Part shown: in pieces, positions 46,092-53,501 of the stretch
Layout: each line of letters opens with the position of its first letter
Numbering within the stretch: position 1 is the first letter of the stretch
Source of the DNA: Caulobacter sp. 73W
GTDB lineage: Bacteria > Pseudomonadota > Alphaproteobacteria > Caulobacterales > Caulobacteraceae
Assembly (NCBI RefSeq): GCF_041021955.1
Contig: NZ_CP158375.1
Location: 2,170,001 to 2,234,000, forward strand
Length of the DNA: 64,000 nucleotides
Direction of reading: 5' to 3'
Program-made: the position numbers and the translations under genes
The notes under the pieces: model-generated
The model's input: only the letters and a program-made list of their open reading frames with translations
Databases searched by the model: none
What the model was told of the DNA's origin: nothing

Positions 46092-47822
46092 TCAGGTCTC
46101 CGCCCGCGTCAGCTTCCAGCGGATGCGGGCGCCCTTGTCCAGGCGGGCCTGGCTGCGCAGGACGATCTGGGTGGAGCGGCGGGCGACGCCGTTCTCGAAG
46201 TGGACCGACGGCTCCACCGCCACGTCCACCGCATCGTTTCGCAGCCACCAGCCAATATTGGACGGACCCTTGATCAGCACGCTCTTGTGGTCGCGGGCCA
46301 CGCTGGCGCGGGCGTCGGGATGCAGGTGGAAACGCACCGCGAAGGGGGCGTAGCGGCGCGGGCCGTCGCCCTTGGGAACATGCACGGGCCCCAGGCGGTC
46401 CTCGCCGCGCAGCTCGTCGGCCGCCAGATCCACATAGAGCCGTCGTTCGTGGGTCAGGCCGAAACGGCGGACCCAGCCGTCGTGCGACAGGTCCAGCCAT
46501 AGGCCGGCGTCGGTCTCGTGCCGCCGCACCTCCACCCGCCGCGCGCCGCCACGAAGGCGTGGGCCCAGCAGGGTGGCGAGAAAGCCGCGCAGGGGCTCGC
46601 CCGCCGACACGTCGCCCACGGCGATGGTCGAGGCCGCGTCGGTCAGGCGGAAGGCCTGCGGCGCGGCGGCGTCGGGGCTCCAGCCGGCGTTGGTGATCAG
46701 GCGGTCCTTGCCGCAGACGATCTCGATGGCCAGGGGCTGGCCGCAGGCGGCGAGGCTGAGGTCGCCGCGCGACGGCGCCCCGGCGTCCACCGCGATCTGC
46801 AGGCTCTTGCCGGTCAGCTTCTGATAGCCGACGTTCAGGGCCTGTTCCGGCGGGCGGGTCTCGCCGTCGTCATGGGCCAGGGCGGCTGTGATCCGCGCCT
46901 TGGCCACCGCTTCGCCGCCCTGGAAGCAGGCCAAAGCGCCGTCGGCCAGGGTGAAGAAACGGGCGGCGCCGGTCAGGCGGTCGATAGCGCGGGACAGGGC
47001 CTCCGGCGCGGCGCGGCCGCGCTGCACCAGGGCGTCGTCCAGGGTCAGCAGGTCAAACAGAAGCTCCAGCCCCGCCTCGGGCGAGCGGCTGGCGTGGCCG
47101 CCGTCGGCCAGGACGATCTGCGGCAGGATGCGCTCCAGACGGCCGAGGGCCTTCTCGCAGATCTGCTCGCCCGCCTGGCCCGACAGCACGCAGCCGGCCG
47201 TGGCCGCTGCGGCCAGGCGCTCGGCGGCGCGGCCCCGGTCGTGGGTGATCTGCAGCAGGTGACGCGCCTGGCGGGCCAGGTCCTGGGCCAGCTGCGCGCC
47301 CTCGGCGTCCGAGGCGACGGCGTTCAAGGCCCGGGCGGCGCAGGCCAGGTTAAGCACGCGGCGGTCGATGACCTCGGCGCTCCAGGAAAAGCTGTTCCAG
47401 CGGCCGAACACCCGCCGCCAGTCGAGATAGAGGCGCAGGCCCTGGCGCGCCCCGGCGTCGCCGGTAGCCAGCAGGTCCGGCAGCCAGGCGAAGCGGTGCA
47501 GCACCACGGCGAAGCGGCGCGACGGGCTGGCCTTGTTCCAGGGATCGCCCTGCGGCCCCAGGTGTAGGGCCGTGCCGCCCAGCAGGAAGGCGCCGGTCAG
47601 GATCTGGCGGCCGCGCTCGGGATTGACGGGGCGGGGGTCGCGGGGATGGGCCTGGAGGCCGTCGGGCTTCCTGCCGCCCAGGGTCAGCAGGTGCGGCGGC
47701 GAGCCGAACCATTCCAGCTCGACCTGCCGGCGCAGGCCTTCGGAGAAGGCGGAAAAGGGTCCGCCGCCCAGGCGGGCGACGAAGTCGGGAACCACGCGTG
47801 TCAGGGGCGCCCGGTCGTCCAT
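46092..47822 (-). CDS. Heparinase II/III family protein
   Basis: A 576-residue protein with the heparinase II/III layout: an N-terminal alpha/alpha toroid (about 1-330; NSFSWSAEVIDRRVLNLACAARAL and DGGHASRSPEAGLELLFDLLTLDDALVQRG) and a C-terminal beta-sandwich with KSVLIKGPSNIGWWLRND. The family includes polysaccharide lyases, but cytoplasmic-looking relatives near rsmB and purH are common in alphaproteobacteria and their substrate is unknown. No signal peptide is visible. It follows rpe by eight bases and precedes the ZTP riboswitch. Confidence 0.85.
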   Translation of the reverse strand: MDDRAPLTRVVPDFVARLGGGPFSAFSEGLRRQVELEWFGSPPHLLTLGGRKPDGLQAHPRDPRPVNPERGRQILTGAFLLGGTALHLGPQGDPWNKASPSRRFAVVLHRFAWLPDLLATGDAGARQGLRLYLDWRRVFGRWNSFSWSAEVIDRRVLNLACAARALNAVASDAEGAQLAQDLARQARHLLQITHDRGRAAERLAAAATAGCVLSGQAGEQICEKALGRLERILPQIVLADGGHASRSPEAGLELLFDLLTLDDALVQRGRAAPEALSRAIDRLTGAARFFTLADGALACFQGGEAVAKARITAALAHDDGETRPPEQALNVGYQKLTGKSLQIAVDAGAPSRGDLSLAACGQPLAIEIVCGKDRLITNAGWSPDAAAPQAFRLTDAASTIAVGDVSAGEPLRGFLATLLGPRLRGGARRVEVRRHETDAGLWLDLSHDGWVRRFGLTHERRLYVDLAADELRGEDRLGPVHVPKGDGPRRYAPFAVRFHLHPDARASVARDHKSVLIKGPSNIGWWLRNDAVDVAVEPSVHFENGVARRSTQIVLRSQARLDKGARIRWKLTRAET

Positions 47823-47830
47823 GCCGTCGA

Positions 47831-48496
47831 TCAGCCGCCCTTCAGGGCGCGGATGTTGTCCGCATAGGCGTCGGGGCCGCCCTTGAACACGGCGCTGCCA
47901 GCGACCAGGGCGGTGGCCCCGGCGTTGACGCAGTCTCGGGCCGTGACCGGGTTCACCCCGCCGTCGACCTCAAGCTGGATGTCGCGGCCGCTGGCGTCGA
48001 TCATGGCGCGCAGGCGCTCTACCTTCTTCAGCTGCGAGGTGATGAAGCTCTGGCCGCCGAAGCCCGGGTTCACCGACATGACCAGCAGCAGGTCGATGTC
48101 TTCCATCATCCATTCGATGGTCTCGACCGGGGTCGACGGGTTGAACACCACGCCCGCCTTGGCGCCGAGCTGGCGGATCAGCTGCAGGGTGCGGTTCAGG
48201 TGTGGGCCGGCTTCCGGGTGGACGCTGACATAGTCGGCGCCCGCGGTCACGAAGGCCTCGATGTACGCATCGACGGGCGCGATCATAAGGTGGACGTCGA
48301 AGGGCAGGGCGCTGTGCGGGCGCAGGGCCTTCACCACGTCCGGGCCGATGGTGATGTTGGGCACGAAGTGGCCGTCCATCACGTCGATATGGACCCAGTC
48401 GGCCCCTGCGGCGGTGATGGCGCGCACCTCCTCCCCCAGCTTGGCGAAGTCGGAGGCGAGGATCGACGGGGCGATGAGCGGAGTCTTGCCGGACAT
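47831..48496 (-). CDS. rpe: Ribulose-phosphate 3-epimerase
   Basis: A 221-residue TIM-barrel enzyme of the pentose phosphate pathway. Family motifs are IAPSILASDFAKLGEEV, VHIDVMDGHFVPNITIGPDVV (catalytic Asp and metal His), LMVSVNPGFGGQSF-like LLVMSVNPGFGGQSFI, and LEVDGGVNPVTARDCVNAGATALVAGSAVFKG. It is followed by the heparinase-family gene on the same strand. Confidence 0.95.
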   Translation of the reverse strand: MSGKTPLIAPSILASDFAKLGEEVRAITAAGADWVHIDVMDGHFVPNITIGPDVVKALRPHSALPFDVHLMIAPVDAYIEAFVTAGADYVSVHPEAGPHLNRTLQLIRQLGAKAGVVFNPSTPVETIEWMMEDIDLLLVMSVNPGFGGQSFITSQLKKVERLRAMIDASGRDIQLEVDGGVNPVTARDCVNAGATALVAGSAVFKGGPDAYADNIRALKGG

Positions 48497-48533
48497 GGGT
48501 GAGGCTTAGCCTTCGTCGCAGGCCGCTACAAGC

Positions 48534-49835
48534 TTAAGGGGCCTTCACCAGCCGTGCGGCGAAGAAGCCGTCCGCTCCGCCCGGGATATGATGCGGCAGA
48601 ATGCGCAGCATGCCCTCGGACGTGATGCTCGCGGCCGGCGCGCCGCCCTCGCCGGGCTCTACTGGAACGAGCTGGAAATCCTTGCGGCGAGCCAGGAAGG
48701 CGCGGATCTGGGCCTCGCCCTCCTCCGGCTCCAGGGAGCAGACGCAATAGACCAGCCGTCCGCCGGGCTTGGTGCGGTCGGCGGCGGTCTCCAGCAGGCG
48801 CGCCTGCACGGCGGCGAGGCTGGCGATGTCGGTGGGACGGGCCGCCCATAGGACGTCCGGGTGCCGGCGGAAGGTGCCGGTGGCCGAGCAGGGCGCATCC
48901 AGCAGAACCGCGTCGAAGGTGCGGTCGTCGACCCAGGCGGCGGCGTCGGCGGCGATGATCTCGGCCCCGGAGCCGATGCGGGCCAGGTTCTCGGTGACGC
49001 GCTTGAGGCGGGCGGCGGAACGGTCCACGGCCACGACCTTGGCGCCGGCGGCGGCCATCTGCATGGTCTTGCCGCCCGGAGCGGCGCACAGATCCAGGGC
49101 GGTTTCGCCCTTCTGGACGTTCAGCAGCCGGGTCGGGATGGCGGCGGCGGCGTCCTGCACCCACCAGCGGCCGTCCTCGAAGGCCGGCCAGGCGGCCACG
49201 TCGCCGCGCAGGGCGGTGCGCAGGGTCCCGCCGGGCAAGGCCTCGGCCGGGATCGCCTCGGCCAGGGCGGCGATGTCGTCGGGATCGCGCACGGAAAGAT
49301 CGGTGGCCGGTTCGGCCGGGATCAGGCCGGCGACGGCGGCGGCTGCTTCGTCGCCAAAGGCCGCGCGCCAGCGGGCGTAGAGCCAGTCGGGCGCCAGGGC
49401 GGCGGGGTCCAGCTCGGGCTTGCCGTCGCGCAGCAGGCCGCGAAGGATGGCGTTGACGAGGCCCTTGAAGGCGCGGGTTTCCTTGCGGGCGTCGGCCAGA
49501 TCGACGGTGGTGGTCACCGCCGCGAATTCCGGGACGTCCAGGAAGAAGGCCTGGGTCGCGCCCAGGCGCAGCAGGGTGCGGATCCGCGCCGGCGGCTCGC
49601 GCTGCAGCTTGGGGGCCAGGATACGGTCCACCACGCCCAGATGGCGCAGGGTGGCCAGGGCCAGGGCGCGGGCGAAGGCGCGATCACGCCCTTCCAGCCG
49701 GGTGAAGGCGCCCGTGGTCTGGGCTTCGTCGAGGCCCGCGCGTCGCGCCAGGGCCGCCTCGATCAGGTCGCAGGCGGCGGCGCGGGGGGCCAGTTCATGG
49801 GAGTTTTCAGAGGTCACCCGCGGGCCGTGCCCCAT
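48534..49835 (-). CDS. RsmB-type rRNA cytosine-C5 methyltransferase
   Basis: A 433-residue SAM-dependent methylase. Residues about 15-150 form the NusB-like N-domain (ACDLIEAALARR, FARALALATLRHLGVVDRIL); the C-domain has the SAM motif ALDLCAAPGGKTMQMAAAG, VVAVDRSAARLKRV and the catalytic cysteines in VLLDAPCSATGTFRRHPDVLW and GRLVYCVCSLEPEEGE. This fits RsmB (C967 of 16S rRNA) or a close paralogue. ATG 49835 is used; GTG 49817 is an alternative. It is the first gene of the leftward rpe-heparinase-purH run. Confidence 0.88.
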   Translation of the reverse strand: MGHGPRVTSENSHELAPRAAACDLIEAALARRAGLDEAQTTGAFTRLEGRDRAFARALALATLRHLGVVDRILAPKLQREPPARIRTLLRLGATQAFFLDVPEFAAVTTTVDLADARKETRAFKGLVNAILRGLLRDGKPELDPAALAPDWLYARWRAAFGDEAAAAVAGLIPAEPATDLSVRDPDDIAALAEAIPAEALPGGTLRTALRGDVAAWPAFEDGRWWVQDAAAAIPTRLLNVQKGETALDLCAAPGGKTMQMAAAGAKVVAVDRSAARLKRVTENLARIGSGAEIIAADAAAWVDDRTFDAVLLDAPCSATGTFRRHPDVLWAARPTDIASLAAVQARLLETAADRTKPGGRLVYCVCSLEPEEGEAQIRAFLARRKDFQLVPVEPGEGGAPAASITSEGMLRILPHHIPGGADGFFAARLVKAP

Positions 49836-49857
49836 GGCGCGGGCCGAGGCAAGGATT

Positions 49858-50238
49858 TTAGGCTGTCTTGCGCCACGCGCCGAGCACCGCGACGACGAAA
49901 GTGATCATCCCAGCGAAGGCGATCAGCGAGGTCACCCCCACCGCCGGCTCCATGCCGGGGTTTCCCTTGAGCAGCAGGGCCAGGGCCGGCGCCATGGTGA
50001 TCGCGCCGACGGCGGACAGGATGAAATTGGCCCAGCCGAGCTTGGCCGGCGCGCGGTCGCCGAGGAAGGCGTAGAAGCCGCCCATCAGGAACAGGCTGAC
50101 CCAGCCGAGCAGGTTCAGGTGCGCGTGGGCAGGAAAGGTCGAATGGTCGTGGCTGGCGCCCATATAGACGCCCCAGCCCATGCCGATCAGGCCGCAAAGG
50201 GCGCCGACGGTGAAGAAAGCCATCGAAAGCCGAGACAT
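49858..50238 (-). CDS. Small membrane protein with a haem-copper-oxidase-like HAH motif
   Basis: A 126-residue inner-membrane protein with four hydrophobic segments (about 5-28, 40-60, 68-90 and 98-120). FPAHAHLNLLGWVSLFLMGGFYAFLG resembles the His-containing helix of cytochrome cbb3/NorB subunit I, so it may be a cytochrome-oxidase-like four-helix relative. Beyond that I cannot name it. It lies 22 bases upstream of the RsmB-type gene on the same strand. Confidence 0.75.
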   Translation of the reverse strand: MSRLSMAFFTVGALCGLIGMGWGVYMGASHDHSTFPAHAHLNLLGWVSLFLMGGFYAFLGDRAPAKLGWANFILSAVGAITMAPALALLLKGNPGMEPAVGVTSLIAFAGMITFVVAVLGAWRKTA

Positions 50239-50325
50239 GGTAAACTCCCCCTAGAAGTCGGCGCTCTCATGCCAGTGTTGGGCGAACGACGCAATTGATT
50301 TGTACGCGAAGTAAGTTGGTTGAAT

Positions 50326-50529
50326 ATGGACAGCACGGACGAGAACGATATCGGCGCAGCTCCGGGAAAGGCCCTGACCCCCGCCGCCCGCCGGGCCCTG
50401 GAAGAGGCCGCCGCCCGTCGCGCCGCCGAGGCCGAGCAGGCGCGCGCCGCCGAACAGGGCGGACCGGCCGGCCCCGAGCCGACCCGCTTCGGCGACTGGG
50501 AGCGCAAGGGGATCGCGGTCGATTTTTAG
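50326..50529 (+). CDS. DUF1674 protein (succinate dehydrogenase assembly factor 4-like)
   Basis: A 67-residue protein ending PEPTRFGDWERKGIAVDF, the signature of DUF1674/SDHAF4. In mitochondria SDHAF4 helps assemble the flavoprotein subunit of succinate dehydrogenase; the bacterial role is inferred from that. The N-terminal half is Ala/Glu/Arg-rich and helical. I chose ATG 50326 (MDSTDEND) over a TTG six bases earlier. Confidence 0.85.
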   Translation: MDSTDENDIGAAPGKALTPAARRALEEAAARRAAEAEQARAAEQGGPAGPEPTRFGDWERKGIAVDF

Positions 50530-50540
50530 GAAGTGACCGA

Positions 50541-50572
50541 CTTCCCCCTTCTCCCTTGATGGAGAGCGAGGG
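50541..50572. repeat. Short intergenic palindromic repeat
   Basis: An imperfect inverted repeat around a CCCTTGATGG core: CCCT and CTCC on the left pair with GGAG and AGGG on the right. A related CCCTTGATGGG core occurs at 21773-21783. It fills the short gap between convergent DUF1674 and pyrF genes and may serve as an end-of-transcript hairpin. Confidence 0.45.
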
Positions 50573-50574
50573 CT

Positions 50575-51264
50575 TTATGCTCCCGCCATCTCCGCCACGA
50601 CCTTCAGCGCCGCTTCGCGCGGGTCTTGCGCGGCGGTGATCGGGCGGCCGCAGACCAGGTGGCTGGCGCCGGCGGTCAGGGCGTCGGCCGGCGTGGCGGC
50701 GCGGGCCTGGTCGTTCTTGGCGGACCAGGCGGGGCGCACGCCCGGCGTCACCACCAGGAAGCCGGGGCCGGCGATCTCGCGGGCCAGGGCGGCTTCCAGT
50801 GGGCTGGCCACCACGCCGTCGACGCCGGCCTCCACCGCCTGACGGATGCGCTTGGCCACTAGGTCGCGGGCGCTCTCGCGATAGCCCATCTCCGCCAGAT
50901 CGGCCTCGGACAGGCTGGTCAGGACGGTGACCGCCAGAATCTTCAGGCTGGAATCGCCGCGCCCGGCCACCGCCGCCTTCATCACCTGCGGGGTGGCGTG
51001 AACTGTCAGCAGGTCGCAGCCGGCGCCGGCCAGGACGGCGGTGGAGCGGCGCACCGTCTCGCCGATGTCGTGCAGTTTCCAGTCCAGGAACACCTGCTTG
51101 CCCTGGCCCTTCAGCTCCGCCGCCAAGGCCATGCCGTCGCTGGCCAGCAGCTCCAGTCCCACCTTGTAGAAGGACACGGCGTCGCCCAGCCGCTCGACCA
51201 TGGCCCGGGCCTCGTCGGTGGAGGGCAGGTCGAGGGGGACGATCAGGCGGGAATCGGCGGTCAT
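50575..51264 (-). CDS. pyrF: Orotidine 5-phosphate decarboxylase
   Basis: A 229-residue TIM-barrel enzyme making UMP from OMP. Family motifs are RLIVPLDLPSTDEA, YKVGLELLASDG, VFLDWKLHDIGETV (catalytic Lys-Asp; usual form DLKFHDI with a Trp variant here), LLTVHATPQVMKAA and VVTPGVRP with SHLVCGRPI. I chose ATG 51264 (MTADSRLIVPLD); the frame is open far upstream but is not family-like there. It diverges from marC with 96 bases between starts. Confidence 0.95.
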   Translation of the reverse strand: MTADSRLIVPLDLPSTDEARAMVERLGDAVSFYKVGLELLASDGMALAAELKGQGKQVFLDWKLHDIGETVRRSTAVLAGAGCDLLTVHATPQVMKAAVAGRGDSSLKILAVTVLTSLSEADLAEMGYRESARDLVAKRIRQAVEAGVDGVVASPLEAALAREIAGPGFLVVTPGVRPAWSAKNDQARAATPADALTAGASHLVCGRPITAAQDPREAALKVVAEMAGA

Positions 51265-51360
51265 GACGGCAGGCTCCGGGCATGGCGCGGGGGCCGTTCG
51301 ATCGCCTAGAGTGAGGCGACTTGCGGCGGGCGCGGGGCAAGTTGAGGCTGAAGACGCCAG

Positions 51361-52059
51361 ATGATCCACAGCGACCTCGCCGTCAACTTCTTCGTCGCCC
51401 TGTTCGCCCTGATCGACCCGATCGGCAACGTGCCGCTGTTCGCGGCCGCCACGGTGGGGGCCAGCATCTGGGGCCGGCGGATGGTGGCCGTCTATATCGG
51501 CCTGTTCGTCCTGGGCTTCCTGACCTTCTTCTTCTTCTCCGGCCTGTCGCTGCTGCAGTTCTTCGGCATCTCCCTGCCGGCCTTCCGCATCGCGGGCGGG
51601 ATCATCCTGTTCCTGCTCGGCCTGGACATGGCCCGCGACGACTTCACCGCCAGCTTCGCCGACGCGGCCGACGCTGGGGAGCAGCTGCCTACCGCCCGCG
51701 CCTATGCCCGCAAGCGGTTCGAGCGGTTGATCGTGCCCTTCGCCATGCCGCTGCTGATCGGGCCGGGGGCGATCTCGACGGTGGTGATCTATGCGTCGGA
51801 GGCCAAGGCCGCCGGCCTGGCCGGGGCGCTGGCGGGTATCCTGGCCATCGCCGGGGTGTCGCTGACCGTGGTCATGGCCTTCTGGGCGACGCCGCTGATC
51901 ACCCGCCTGCTGGGCCGCATCGGCCTGACCATCGTGGTGCGGGTGCTGGGCCTTATCCTGTGCGCCATGGCGGTGCAGTTCATCATCATAGGCGCCGCCG
52001 ACGCCACGCGCGGCATCATCCGCTACGAAGCCGCCAGCCCTTACGCCGACGGCAACTAG
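51361..52059 (+). CDS. MarC family integral membrane protein
   Basis: A 232-residue protein with about six membrane segments, matching the MarC/YchE/YhgN family: NFFVALFALIDPIGNVPLFAAAT at the start, AFRIAGGIILFLLGLDMARDD, PFAMPLLIGPGAISTVVIYAS and VRVLGLILCAMAVQFIIIGAAD. Its function is not established; the name came from an old link to multiple antibiotic resistance that was not upheld. Its stop codon shares CTAG 52056-52059 with the convergent SDR. Confidence 0.9.
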   Translation: MIHSDLAVNFFVALFALIDPIGNVPLFAAATVGASIWGRRMVAVYIGLFVLGFLTFFFFSGLSLLQFFGISLPAFRIAGGIILFLLGLDMARDDFTASFADAADAGEQLPTARAYARKRFERLIVPFAMPLLIGPGAISTVVIYASEAKAAGLAGALAGILAIAGVSLTVVMAFWATPLITRLLGRIGLTIVVRVLGLILCAMAVQFIIIGAADATRGIIRYEAASPYADGN

Positions 52060-52856
52060 GCCTTCCTGAACCGGCTCTGCTGGCTGGCCATCAGCGCCAG
52101 GGCCCAGTCGTCGGGCAGAATCTTGGCCAGGGCGACGATGGCCTTGTTGGGGGCGCCCGTGACGCAGACGGGACGGTTGGCCTCGGCGGCCTCGTAACCC
52201 GTGGCGGCCACCTCGTCGGCGCCCAGCCACATCCAGGGCGGGGTCGAGCCCTGGGTCTGCTCGCGGGTGCCGTTGACGTCGTGGAATTCGGTGAAGGTGA
52301 AGCCGGGGCACAGGGCGCTGACATGAACGCCGGTGGACAGGTTCTCCAGGTGCAGGCTCTGGGAGAACTTCACCAGGAAGCCCTTGGAGGCGGCGTACAG
52401 GGTGTGGCCGGCCGCGCCCGGAACCATGCCGGCGACCGAGGCGACGTTGATGATGCGCCCGAACCTCCGCTCCACCATGCCCGGCAGGACGCGGTGCGTG
52501 GTCTCGCAAACGGCGGTCACCATCAGCTGCAGGAAGGCGGCCTGATCGGCCCAGGTCGTCTGGGCGTAGCTGCCGGGCAGGCCGTAGCCGGCGTTGTTGA
52601 CCAGGGCGTCGACCACGCGGCCCTGCTCCTCGATTCCGGCCAGGACGGCCTCGACCCCGCCCTCGGCGGCCAGGTCGCCCGGCACGGTCAGGGCCTCGAC
52701 CCCGAAACGCAGGGAGATTTCGCCGGCCAGCTGCTCCAGCCGGTCGGCGCGGCGGGCGGTCAGGGCGACGTCATAGCCGTGGGCGGCGTAGATGCGGGCG
52801 AAGGCGGCGCCGATGCCGGCGGAAGCGCCGGTGATCAACGCAAGGCGGCGGGCCAT
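52056..52856 (-). CDS. Short-chain dehydrogenase/reductase
   Basis: A 266-residue SDR with the cofactor motif ITGASAGIGAAFARIYA, the NNAG-type DALVNNAGYGLPG, and the catalytic Ser-Tyr-Lys in INVASVAG and TLYAASKGFLVKFS. Arg36-Arg37 after strand 2 (ALTARRADRLEQLA) suggests NADP preference. The substrate is unknown; it resembles the DltE/YqjQ-like subgroup. It lies 50 bases downstream of the Rrf2 regulator on the same strand, so the regulator may control it. Confidence 0.9.
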   Translation of the reverse strand: MARRLALITGASAGIGAAFARIYAAHGYDVALTARRADRLEQLAGEISLRFGVEALTVPGDLAAEGGVEAVLAGIEEQGRVVDALVNNAGYGLPGSYAQTTWADQAAFLQLMVTAVCETTHRVLPGMVERRFGRIINVASVAGMVPGAAGHTLYAASKGFLVKFSQSLHLENLSTGVHVSALCPGFTFTEFHDVNGTREQTQGSTPPWMWLGADEVAATGYEAAEANRPVCVTGAPNKAIVALAKILPDDWALALMASQQSRFRKA

Positions 52857-52906
52857 GAAAAGGTCACCTCGTCAGGAAGGCGGCGAGATTGGCCCGCTCC
52901 GCCAAG

Positions 52907-53347
52907 CTAGGCAACAGCGCGCGGCGACTCCGCTTCGGCCAACAGGTCGGCGACGGTGATCTCGGAGAGCCGGTTGCGGGCCGCTTCATCGGCCGCGGCC
53001 AGGACGCCGCGAACGGCGTCGGGGATCTTCTCGCCGATGGGGCAGCCCTTGGCCCCCGGCGGCGGGGTGCCCAGGTGGGTGCAGCCGCCGACGGCCTTCA
53101 GAACCTCGTCCAGGCGGATGTCCTCGGGCGCCTTCAGCAGCCAGGCGCCGCCGCTGGCCCCGGCGCGGGCCCCGACCAGACCGGCGCGGCCGAGCATGGC
53201 CGTGACGCGGCGGACGACGACCGGATTGGTCGGCATCGAAGCCGCGAGCATGGCGCTGGCCACCGCCTTGTCGGCCGAAAACGCCTGCTTGTGGGCCAGA
53301 TAGGCCAGGGCGTGCGCGGCGACAGGGAATTTCTGGCTGTCAGACAT
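52907..53347 (-). CDS. Rrf2 family transcriptional regulator
   Basis: A 146-residue winged-helix regulator. The N-terminal HTH (FPVAAHALAYLAHKQ, MPTNPVVVRRVTAMLGRAGLVGARAGASGGAWLLKAPEDIRLDEVLKAV) is typical. Only two cysteines remain in the region that binds an iron-sulfur cluster in IscR or NsrR (GGCTHLG and KGCPIG), so a cluster is uncertain and the protein may be a thiol sensor. It is divergent from kup (154 bases between starts) and upstream of the SDR. Confidence 0.88.
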   Translation of the reverse strand: MSDSQKFPVAAHALAYLAHKQAFSADKAVASAMLAASMPTNPVVVRRVTAMLGRAGLVGARAGASGGAWLLKAPEDIRLDEVLKAVGGCTHLGTPPPGAKGCPIGEKIPDAVRGVLAAADEAARNRLSEITVADLLAEAESPRAVA

Positions 53348-53501
53348 CTTGTGGTGGAACGTAAGGCGCTATTGCGCGCGTTCAATGGCAAACTGTGCAA
53401 ATGCGGCGTTGCTGTCATTGTATGCGCTCTGGAAAGGGTGTATCGCGCGCCGCTCGATCATTGGGGCTCCGCCATCGCGGACCATGCCCCGGAGGGATTG
53501 A

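Noticed and set aside
50575..52509. Very long open frame continuing upstream of pyrF
   Set aside because: The part beyond 51264 is a shadow of marC and the SDR in GC-rich DNA; only the pyrF part has family motifs.
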